Source: UBA9647 sp049522195 (lineage in GTDB: Bacteria > Bacteroidota > Ignavibacteria > UBA10030). Taken from it: a stretch of 27,570 nt of DNA. Positions 17,562 to 24,608 of this stretch are shown in pieces. Location: NCBI GenBank assembly GCA_049522195.1, contig JBEKOB010000059.1:1-27570 (forward strand). Direction: 5' to 3'. The notes under the pieces are model-generated. The model saw nothing but the letters and a program-made list of their open reading frames with translations, was not told the origin of the DNA and ran no database searches. Positions within the stretch are counted from its first letter, which is position 1; each line of letters opens with the position of its first letter. The position numbers were made by a program, and so were the translations under genes.

Positions 17562-17639
17562 CTATTCCCCTTCCATCGCCAGCAGGCCCTTGTCGCCGGC
17601 GACCAGCGTCCTCGAGGCGTCAATAAGCGCTTGCGCATT
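17562..17639 (-). pseudogene. class I fructose-bisphosphate aldolase, N-terminal stump
   Basis: Twenty-five codons, overlapping the last base of the phosphoketolase stop, read NAQALIDASRTLVAGDKGLL then AMEGE and a TAG. This matches the start of bacterial class I fructose-bisphosphate aldolases, whose N-terminus is close to MNAxALIxTAxxLVAxxKGLLAMDES. The expected initiating ATG is ATA here, and the frame stops just where the conserved ADES/MDES motif should be completed. Nothing resembling the rest of the enzyme (about 300 residues) follows. I read it as a scar left by deletion of an aldolase gene that once followed the phosphoketolase gene. Confidence 0.6.
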
Positions 17640-20008
17640 TATTTGGAGTCGCCCCACTTCCAGTTCCGAATCTCCGGCATGTCCTGGCCGTGCTTGTAAA
17701 TGTACTGCTTGTGTTCGACGAGCTTGTCTTGGACGATCCGCTTCAGTTTGGCACCGCTCGCGCCCAACTGCGGAAGGCGATCGACCACATCCTGCACCAG
17801 ATGGAACCTGTCAAGATCGTTCAGGACAGTCATGTCGAAGGCCGTCGTAATGGTGCCCTCTTCCTTATAGCCGCGGACATGCATGTTTTCGTGATTGGTG
17901 CGGCGGTAGGTCAGCCGGTGGATCAACCACGGGTAGCCGTGGAACGCGAACACGATCGGCTTGTTTTTAGTGAATAATGCATCAAAGTCTTCATCGCTCA
18001 GCCCGTGCGGGTGCTCGGTGCTAGGCTGCAGCTTCATCAGATCAACGACATTGATCACCCGGATTTTCAGATCGGGCAGGTGGCGGCGAAGGATTGAAAC
18101 GGCAGCCAGGGTCTCGAGCGTGGGCACGTCGCCGCAGCAAGCCATCACCACGTCTGGTTCGGCACCTTGGTCCGTACTGGCCCATTGCCAGACGCCAATC
18201 CCTTGCGTGCAGTGCTCGACCGCGGCATCCATGGTCAACCATTGGGGCGCCTGATACTTGCCAGCGACCACGACATTGACATACTGCCGGCTGCGCAGAC
18301 AATGATCCCAGACTGACAGCAAACAGTTGGCATCCGGCGGGAGGTACACGCGCACGACTGAAGCCTTCTTGTTTACGACGTGATCGATGAAGCCGGGGTC
18401 CTGATGGGTAAAGCCGTTATGAGCTTGCTGCCAGACATGCGAGGCGAGCAGATAGTTGAGCGACGCAATTTTCTGTCGCCACGGCAATTCCGCGGTGACT
18501 TTCAGCCACTTGGCGTGCTGGTTGAACATCGAATCGATGATGTGAATAAAAGCCTCGTAGCAATTAAAGAGACCATGCCGACCCGTGAGAAGGTATCCCT
18601 CGAGCCAGCCTTCACACTGATGTTCGCTCAGCATCTCCATTACCCGGCCATCAGTTGCAAGAAACTCATCGGGCGTTTCCGTCCGTGCTTCCCACTGACG
18701 GTTGGTAACTTCAAAAACGGCATTCAACCGGTTGGAAAGCGTCTCGTCAGGACCGAAGATCCGGAAATTTCGCTCCTCCCGATTGAGCTTAGCCATATCG
18801 CGCAGGAACTCTCCAAGCACGTGTGTGTCGGCGGCTTGAACTAATCCTGGTGAAGGCACATTCACAGCGTAGTTACGAAAGTCAGGCATCAGCAGATCGC
18901 GTAGCAGCAGTCCGCCATTAGCATGTGGATTGGCGCCCATTCGCCGGTCGCCATGAGGCGCCAGCTCGGCCAATTCCGGCATGAGTCGGCCAACCTCATC
19001 GAACAGTTCTTCCGCCTTGTAGCTCTTCATCCAACTTTCAAGCTGTGTGAGATTATCGGGATGCTCGGAATCCACCAGGAGCGGCACCTGGTGCGCTCGG
19101 AATGTGCCCTCGATTTGCAGACCATCGACGACTTTCGGTCCTGTCCAGCCCTTGGGTGATCTCAGAACGATCATTGGCCAGCGCGGCCGGGTTGTGTCGT
19201 TCTTGTTCCGTGCGTTGCTTTGGATTTGACGAATGCTCTCAATCGCCTTTTCCAAGGTACTAGCCATGAGTTGATGCATTTCTTCCGGCTCATCACCTTC
19301 CACGAAATGCGGCGTCCAGCCGCAGCCCCGTAGAAATTGCTCCAATTCCTCACGCTCGATACGTGCCAGGACGGTTGGGTTAGCTATCTTATAGCCGTTG
19401 AGATGCAGGATCGGCAGCACGGCTCCATCGGTGATTGGATTGAGAAACTTGTTGGAGTGCCATGCGGTAGCTAACGGACCTGTTTCCGCTTCGCCGTCAC
19501 CGATAACGCATGCGACGACCAGTTCCGGATTGTCGAACACGGCGCCGAAGGCATGGCTGAGTGAATACCCCAACTCGCCCCCTTCGTGAATCGATCCCGG
19601 ACACTCTGGTGAGACATGGCTGGGAATACCTCCCGGGAACGAGAACTGAGTGAACAGTTTTTTCAGTCCGGCTTCATTCTGAGCGATGGTTGGATATACT
19701 TCACTGTACGTGCCTTCGAGGTATGTATTGGCCACCAGCGCTGGGCCGCCGTGACCGGGACCTGAGATGTAAATCATATCGAGGTCGTATTTGTTAATGA
19801 CCCGGTTCAGATGCACATAAATGAAATTCTGGCCTGGTGTCGTGCCCCAGTGCCCGAGGAGCGTAGGTTTCACGTGCGACAGTTTCAGCGGCTGCTTGAG
19901 CAGCGGATTATCGTAGAGATAGATCTGACCGACCGATAAATAATTCGCAGCCCGCCAGTACGCGTCCATTCTGCGGAGCAAATCCGGCGCGAGTGTGGTT
20001 AAACTCAT
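17639..20008 (-). CDS. xfp: xylulose-5-phosphate/fructose-6-phosphate phosphoketolase
   Basis: A 789-residue thiamine diphosphate enzyme, full length for the family. It splits xylulose 5-phosphate (and usually fructose 6-phosphate) with phosphate to acetyl phosphate plus glyceraldehyde 3-phosphate or erythrose 4-phosphate. Visible landmarks: GHWGTTPGQNF (52-62), SGPGHGGPALVANTYLEG (82-99), the HEGGELGYSLSHAFGA signature (141-156), the ThDP-binding GDGEAETGP (170-178), the pyrimidine-domain GRHGLFNCYEAF, and the C-terminal region with FAFHGYPWLIHRLTYRR. The ATG at 20008 has AGGAT eight bases upstream. It lies 54 bases after the cupin gene and probably shares its transcript. No acetate kinase or phosphotransacetylase gene is in the window to use the acetyl phosphate. 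Confidence 0.96.
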   Translation of the reverse strand: MSLTTLAPDLLRRMDAYWRAANYLSVGQIYLYDNPLLKQPLKLSHVKPTLLGHWGTTPGQNFIYVHLNRVINKYDLDMIYISGPGHGGPALVANTYLEGTYSEVYPTIAQNEAGLKKLFTQFSFPGGIPSHVSPECPGSIHEGGELGYSLSHAFGAVFDNPELVVACVIGDGEAETGPLATAWHSNKFLNPITDGAVLPILHLNGYKIANPTVLARIEREELEQFLRGCGWTPHFVEGDEPEEMHQLMASTLEKAIESIRQIQSNARNKNDTTRPRWPMIVLRSPKGWTGPKVVDGLQIEGTFRAHQVPLLVDSEHPDNLTQLESWMKSYKAEELFDEVGRLMPELAELAPHGDRRMGANPHANGGLLLRDLLMPDFRNYAVNVPSPGLVQAADTHVLGEFLRDMAKLNREERNFRIFGPDETLSNRLNAVFEVTNRQWEARTETPDEFLATDGRVMEMLSEHQCEGWLEGYLLTGRHGLFNCYEAFIHIIDSMFNQHAKWLKVTAELPWRQKIASLNYLLASHVWQQAHNGFTHQDPGFIDHVVNKKASVVRVYLPPDANCLLSVWDHCLRSRQYVNVVVAGKYQAPQWLTMDAAVEHCTQGIGVWQWASTDQGAEPDVVMACCGDVPTLETLAAVSILRRHLPDLKIRVINVVDLMKLQPSTEHPHGLSDEDFDALFTKNKPIVFAFHGYPWLIHRLTYRRTNHENMHVRGYKEEGTITTAFDMTVLNDLDRFHLVQDVVDRLPQLGASGAKLKRIVQDKLVEHKQYIYKHGQDMPEIRNWKWGDSK

Positions 20009-20062
20009 GGTTCTATCCTATTAGCTTCTGAGTGCTTTGACGGACAATCCTTTGATTCCGAT

Positions 20063-20410
20063 TCAAGAACGAATCATCGTGAGCACCATCTTGAACCGTT
20101 TCTCCGCCTTGAGGGCGTGCGGTTGATTCGCGGGCATAAGGATGATCTCGCCACTGTGCAAGCTATGCGATTTGCCAGCGATGCTGATTTCCGCCTCGCC
20201 ATCGAGCACATGCACGAGCGCATCGAACGGGGAAGTGTGCTCACTCATACCCTGCCCTTCATCGAACGCGAAGACTGTCACAATTCCCGTCGGCTTTTTG
20301 ACAATTTCGCGGCTGACGATGGAGCCGTCCTGGTAGTTCACCAATTCCACGGCTTTCGCGACTTCGGCGCCGGATAGTCCTTTTGGCTTGGATGGTGTTT
20401 CTGATTGCAT
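20063..20410 (-). CDS. cupin-domain protein
   Basis: A 115-residue single-domain cupin. The first motif is recognisable as SEHTSPFDALVHVLDGEAEI (the usual G(X)5HXH(X)3-4E(X)6G with SEHTSPFDA in place of HxH, so one histidine is missing), and the second as LHSGEIILMPANQPHALKA. Such small cupins bind metal or small ligands and act as isomerases, dioxygenases or sensors; no specific role can be assigned. AAGGAGA lies four bases before the ATG at 20410. It directly precedes the phosphoketolase gene in the same direction, so it may be cotranscribed with it. Confidence 0.85.
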   Translation of the reverse strand: MQSETPSKPKGLSGAEVAKAVELVNYQDGSIVSREIVKKPTGIVTVFAFDEGQGMSEHTSPFDALVHVLDGEAEISIAGKSHSLHSGEIILMPANQPHALKAEKRFKMVLTMIRS

Positions 20411-20532
20411 AGTTCTCCTTGTCCAATGGTCATTTGTTGGTGCATGGAATGGATGATCATGACCCGCGTCTCACCCAGGAGCAATGCACTCATCGTGAGA
20501 AGTCTTTTCCGGCCTTTGCTTCAATGGGCATG

Positions 20533-21294
20533 CTATTTGGCTACCGGATCATCGACCCAATATCCTTTGCGATTGTAGTGTTGATGCAGTCCAGTCTCAT
20601 ATTCCCGGGTTATCAGAGACTGTTCCGTGTATTCCGGTGAGTGCTCGATGGTTTCGCGCGACAGATTGATAAATACTTTCGACTCTTTCCAGCTTACGCG
20701 TTCGATCCATCGCGGTGAAATCAGCACTTTTTTCCCCGGCCAAAAGTTCTGCGTATCGACGATGAGATAGCGAATTGCCCATGTCTCGTTATCGATGATA
20801 AAATCCTCGACATGGCCAATTTCTCCATCTGTGGCCTGGATATCATAGCCAGTTACTTCGTGAAAGCTGCGCAAATGCGGATCCCACGCTTTCTCACCTT
20901 GCATAGAGTCTCTCCACTTTTCGCGGTCACGCACGATGTTCGGAAAAGGCCCCCACATGTGTGGACCGCCCCAATACTGGGGCCATCCAAAATACTCATA
21001 GTAAGCCTCCTCGAATTGTCGCGAAACGGGCTTGTCACTGTCCAAGGATGGGCTATCCTCAATCTGCTTTTTGGTCAAATCGATCGCTATGTGTTGCTCT
21101 TCTTTCAACACAGCGACCAACAGCGCGTACGGAGAGATCAACACCTGTCTGCCCGTAAGCCAGTTGCCTGTGTCGGCAACCAAATACCGAATCGCCCAGT
21201 GCTGATCGTCAAAGTAGAATTCGTCGACCGTCCCTAAATCTCCATCGAGGCTCTGCAATTTGTAGCCCTGTAATGTTTTGGCTCTCTCTAACAT
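20533..21294 (-). CDS. double PRC-barrel domain protein
   Basis: A 253-residue protein with two PRC-barrel domains, residues about 4-80 and 145-225. Each has the same core: a GYKLQSLDGDLGTVDEFYFD or GYDIQATDGEIGHVEDFIID strand pair, then WAIRYLVADT or WAIRYLIVDT, then QVLISP or KVLISP. Between them is an aromatic segment (EYFGWPQYWGGPHMWG). PRC barrels are found in photosynthetic reaction centre H subunits and in RNA-processing proteins; stand-alone double versions are common, often stress-associated and uncharacterised. The ATG at 21294 is preferred over one at 21312 because AAAGGA sits six bases before it, while the upstream ATG has only GAG. Confidence 0.9.
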   Translation of the reverse strand: MLERAKTLQGYKLQSLDGDLGTVDEFYFDDQHWAIRYLVADTGNWLTGRQVLISPYALLVAVLKEEQHIAIDLTKKQIEDSPSLDSDKPVSRQFEEAYYEYFGWPQYWGGPHMWGPFPNIVRDREKWRDSMQGEKAWDPHLRSFHEVTGYDIQATDGEIGHVEDFIIDNETWAIRYLIVDTQNFWPGKKVLISPRWIERVSWKESKVFINLSRETIEHSPEYTEQSLITREYETGLHQHYNRKGYWVDDPVAK

Positions 21295-21558
21295 ATTGGT
21301 CCTTTCGTCCATTGAATCTCATTGTTGTTCACTGTTGTCTCTCAGCTGAAAGCGTGATAAAGAAATCGATTTCACAACGATCTGCGCGGGTGCAAACACT
21401 CATGTTGATGTCCAGCGAATCGACAGCGATCGTCTAGAATCGTATGGAGACTCTTCATCATTCGGCAATCCGAACGAAGCCAGTTCCACTTAAGGGAATT
21501 GAAACTACCGATTTTGGCGGTTGCGATATCCCTGAACGGGCTGCTGGTGCGTGAGTGC

Positions 21559-22074
21559 TCATGGCTTTGCCTTCATTCGCTTCAGGATCTCATACGCAGC
21601 TACCGTTGTCGATTCCGGAACCGAGCCGGATTCTATAGCCTTCGCCAGATTGCCAAGTAAATCGTTGAATCCACTTTCTTTTTGATTCCGCAAAACGTGG
21701 TGCGCTCCCTGACGCAATAAAGCAGAATCCGCCCCCCTTTTCATCAACGCACGTAAGAGTGGGGGCCAAGCGGCCTTTGTGAACTTTATCAATGCCTCGG
21801 CTGCCGACCATGCCACGTCCGGGTCGCTGTCTTCGAGTGCTTTCACCAACGATGGTATTGTTCTGGAATCGCCGATTGCATCGAGCGTTTTGACTGCTTC
21901 CCAGCGAACGTGCTCAAGTTTGGAATCCCGCAATGTGCGGCTGAGGGAGGAGACGGCGGGTTTGCCCAAAGCCACCAACGATTTCCTTGCTTTCTGGCGG
22001 GTCGCACCGTCCTCGCTCTCCAGCGTGTTCATCAAGGATCCCAGGTTTGTGCCGATCCGTTTTTGCTTGTTCAT
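21559..22074 (-). CDS. HEAT-repeat protein
   Basis: A 171-residue all-helical protein of about four HEAT (PBS lyase-type) repeats. The repeat pattern is clear in segments such as ATRQKARKSLVALGKPAV, LEHVRWEAVKTLDAIGD, TIPSLVKALEDSDPDVAWSA and ALIKFTKAAWPPLLRAL. Such proteins are scaffolds for protein binding; no catalytic residue is apparent and the partner is unknown. The start is secure: GGAGGA lies six bases before the ATG at 22074, whereas the same frame upstream (to 22347) is poorly coding. The ATG overlaps the TGA of a short upstream frame (ATGA), hinting at coupling to what is now a decayed gene. Confidence 0.85.
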   Translation of the reverse strand: MNKQKRIGTNLGSLMNTLESEDGATRQKARKSLVALGKPAVSSLSRTLRDSKLEHVRWEAVKTLDAIGDSRTIPSLVKALEDSDPDVAWSAAEALIKFTKAAWPPLLRALMKRGADSALLRQGAHHVLRNQKESGFNDLLGNLAKAIESGSVPESTTVAAYEILKRMKAKP

Positions 22075-22360
22075 GTTTTTTCCTCCGAAGGGATTGGCGT
22101 AGCCGATCCTATTCTCAAAGCATCGTTCACAAGGCTGTGAGCTTCCTCCATCAGGCGGCGGAGATGATCTGCTCCCCGAAAGCTCTCCGCATGAATCTTG
22201 TAGATATTCCCGGTCCCCTGACGGGAGTGCCGCAAAAAACCATATCATTGCTCGTGCTGGGCGTTCATAACGTCGTATCGAACCGTGCAACGGCATTTGT
22301 GCAACGTCGCCTAGCCAGAACAACTCGCCGCTGGTCGGCTCAATCAACTGAGCCTGCAGG
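22071..22360 (-). pseudogene. possible decayed gene upstream of the HEAT-repeat gene
   Basis: Two frames read as protein pieces. The upstream piece has LQAQLIEPTSGELFWLGDVA, a pattern reminiscent of small lipoproteins (CsgG/LpoB-like), and the downstream piece, in another frame from 22244 to 22071, has GNIYKIHAESFRGADHLRRL and ends in a TGA that overlaps the HEAT gene's ATG. A frameshift and a stop near 22245-22247 lie between them. This may be one gene broken by indels, or the downstream piece could be a real peptide of about 54 codons from a TTG at 22235. Family not established. Confidence 0.3.
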
Positions 22361-22388
22361 GCTTGTCATCACGTGAGGCAATATCACG

Positions 22389-22646
22389 TCAACGCCACCA
22401 AATCGCCAACGCAACCCAGAATATCCCGATGAGAAACGCCAACCACACCAAGTCGCCAGCCCACCTCCAGGATTCATGGTTAAAGTCTGTAGAATTGCCG
22501 GCGGCTGCGGCCTTCAGCCCGCGGCGTCGCTGGATATATCTCGGGTACGGAGCCCCCCATCTGCGATAACCCCAACCATAGCCAAGAGGAGTCGCAAAGA
22601 ATAGTAGCATGAATATCATCCACCACAGCAACCATGAGTTCATCAT
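22389..22646 (-). CDS. small two-helix membrane protein
   Basis: An 85-residue membrane protein. The first helix is tryptophan- and methionine-rich (SWLLWWMIFMLLFFATPLG), followed by a basic aromatic loop (GYGWGYRRWGAPYPRYIQRR), a polar stretch, and a second helix (LVWLAFLIGIFWVALAIWW) ending in arginine. AAAGGAG lies six bases before the ATG at 22646; the frame extends further upstream to 22697 without support. The loop pattern YGWGYRRWGxPYPRYxQRRR looks like a conserved hypothetical protein seen in other bacteria. Function unknown. Confidence 0.75.
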   Translation of the reverse strand: MMNSWLLWWMIFMLLFFATPLGYGWGYRRWGAPYPRYIQRRRGLKAAAAGNSTDFNHESWRWAGDLVWLAFLIGIFWVALAIWWR

Positions 22647-23253
22647 TGATGTCTCCTTTAGAAAGAATTCATTCAAACAATATCGAGGTATCACCACCGT
22701 TTATCCGGCGGCCCCCTCACGAATCCTTGCGTGCGATCTTCATGCGCAAAGATACTCAGTGTAGAATCATCTGTTTTTTTCAACCAGCACAAAAGACTGG
22801 ATCCCAACGATCGTAGCAAATTGCTTCGGACGATCTATCACCCCGACGATCAACCGACCAACGGGGGCTGGCTCAAGATCTTCAAGTGCAGCCGTGGCAA
22901 AGACATCATAATAGACTATGGTTAGATAGCAATTCGCCTCATCAATTGGAATACACCGAAAGGATGATAAAGGAATTAATTCGTTTCGCGCTGAGATTAT
23001 TAAGACACTTTAACTGTGACGCGGATTTGATGAGTACCACCACCATCTGCCAGACTCATACAGGCCAGGCGTCCCAGCGGAGGTGTTGTTATCTCAAGCC
23101 GGCTATCACATTTGTCAAAAGGGCAACTGCATCAACAGAGAAGGTCGGTATGTTCGTCTCTCTTGATCGGAAAGAGCAGATCGAATCGCTCGGAGGCCAG
23201 AACATTAGGGATGAAAAGGGAATTGCTGAGGGATATTGTTTCCAGAAATCCAC
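22647..23253. other. long intergenic region with repeat copy 3
   Basis: About 600 bases with no convincing gene on either strand. A plus-strand frame at 22731-22925 has no ribosome site and no recognisable motif. The region carries the diverged repeat copy 3 and, toward its right end, sequence continuing beyond the MarC stump. Confidence 0.4.
22923..22986. repeat. dispersed intergenic repeat, copy 3 (diverged)
   Basis: The segment with CCGAAAGGATGATAAAGGAA followed by TTAATTCG aligns with CCCAAAAGGATGAAAGAGGA followed by GTTAATCCT of copy 2. The hairpin position is kept as GAA-TTAA-TTC with changed bases. It is shorter and weaker than copies 1 and 2. Confidence 0.4.
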
Positions 23254-23397
23254 ATCCAGCGCCAGATCCCGAACGCCATTGATCGCGAACTGAGCGCCTA
23301 TGCATATGAGAATGAATCCCATGGCCCGCGACAGACTGTCGATACCGTTCACACCGAGGAAGCGACGCAGCGATCCTGCTCCACGAAGGACTAGAGA
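23254..23397 (-). pseudogene. MarC-family membrane protein, C-terminal stump
   Basis: Forty-eight codons match the end of MarC/YhgN-family inner-membrane proteins: the LRRFLGVNGIDSLSRAMGF segment and the last helix ILICIGAQFAINGVRDL. A complete MarC has about 200 residues and six helices; everything before the last 50 residues is missing. The surrounding frame (23089-23478) has no protein character outside this part. The stump lies 77 bases after the receiver-MgtE gene, in the same direction, and is another truncated transporter at a gene junction. Confidence 0.65.
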
Positions 23398-23474
23398 ATC
23401 ATTTTCTTCGTTTTGCGGCTCAACCGGGCATGTCCCGGATTGCGTTTTTCGAACATCAGTACAGATCGGGTTGC

Positions 23475-24608
23475 TCACCGAACCAGAAGTGCCGCCAGCC
23501 CCAACAGCATTCCCATGCTTACAACGTCAGTGACCGTAGTGAGGAAAATGCTGGAAGCAACGACGGGATCGGCCCCGAGCCGCTTCAGGATGAGCGGCAC
23601 GAAGGTTCCGGAGATGCTGCTGATGATGCAGCTGCCGATCATGGCGACGAACACGACAACGCTGAGCATAAAGGCGTTAGGCGAATGCTCGAGGGTAGCA
23701 ACCACATACATGCCGATCGCCGCCGTCACCCCGACGAACGCACCATTCAATAATCCGAGGAGAGCTTCTTTTCTGAGCAGCGCTTTTTCCTTGCCCGGTT
23801 TCAGATCACCCAAAACGATCCCGCGCAGGGTGATCGCCAGCGCCTGGCTGCCGGTGTTGACCGACTGACTCGCCAGTACCGGCAGGAATACGGTGAGCAT
23901 CAACAGCCGGTTGATGGTTCCCTGGAAAAAGTACACGACGGCGGCTGCCAGGAACGCAGTAAACAGGTTGACGTGCAGCCATGGGTGACGGAGCCTCAGG
24001 CTCCGGAGCCAGGGCGTCGCGAGGCGTTCCTCCATTTCGACACCCACCATGGCGCCCGGGACGGCGGTCAACTCGAACGACCGCTTCTGCTCTGCCACGA
24101 TTTCATCATAGAGGCGCTTCACCTCCTCACTTTGACGACTAATCAGATCGCGACTTGCCTCCACTTCCTGGACTTTCTGTTCCAGCGCCTTGGCGTAGTT
24201 TTTCGATTCCCCGTGCAACAAACGTACTTCCAGCATGTTGTGAACGCGCGCCAGCACCTCGGCCAGCTCAAATGGTTTGCTGACGAAATCCTTAGCGCCG
24301 GCTGAGAGCGCGCGTAACTTATGACCCGGTTGAGCGGTGATGACAAGTACCGGAAGGTAGCCGTCCGGTTCAATTTTCTTGAGCGCATCCATCACCTGAA
24401 ATCCGTCCATGACGGGCATCAGAAGATCGAGCAGGATCAAATCGTAGGGGTTCTTGAGGTGAAGGTCGCAGACCTCTCTTGGATCACTCGTAGACTCGAC
24501 GGAAGTATAGCCCGCAACGCGTAGCATGCCCTCCAGGAGACGGACATTGGCTTCCATGTCGTCAACAATCAGGATCCTGGCGCTCAGAATATTGTCTGAA
24601 CTAATCAA
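23475..24608 (-). CDS. response-regulator receiver domain fused to MgtE-type Mg2+ channel domain
   Basis: A 377-residue fusion. Residues about 10-125 are a complete receiver domain with acidic pair D16/D17, phosphoacceptor D61 (LILLDLLMPV), T91 and K111. Residues 130-180 form a charged coiled coil (ALEQKVQEVEASRDLI...EEVKRLYDEIVAEQ) of the kind that usually joins a receiver to an adenylate cyclase. Residues about 195-377 are the MgtE transmembrane domain: RHPWLHVNLFTAFLAA, SQSVNTGSQALAITLRGI, KRLGADPVVASS and TTVTD, with D361 at the place of the conserved pore aspartate; five helices are expected. The usual MgtE N and CBS domains, which gate the channel by Mg2+, are absent. It starts with TTG at 24608, overlapping the kinase stop by four bases (TTGA), with AAAGG about ten bases upstream, so the two genes are coupled. 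Confidence 0.85.
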   Translation of the reverse strand: MISSDNILSARILIVDDMEANVRLLEGMLRVAGYTSVESTSDPREVCDLHLKNPYDLILLDLLMPVMDGFQVMDALKKIEPDGYLPVLVITAQPGHKLRALSAGAKDFVSKPFELAEVLARVHNMLEVRLLHGESKNYAKALEQKVQEVEASRDLISRQSEEVKRLYDEIVAEQKRSFELTAVPGAMVGVEMEERLATPWLRSLRLRHPWLHVNLFTAFLAAAVVYFFQGTINRLLMLTVFLPVLASQSVNTGSQALAITLRGIVLGDLKPGKEKALLRKEALLGLLNGAFVGVTAAIGMYVVATLEHSPNAFMLSVVVFVAMIGSCIISSISGTFVPLILKRLGADPVVASSIFLTTVTDVVSMGMLLGLAALLVR

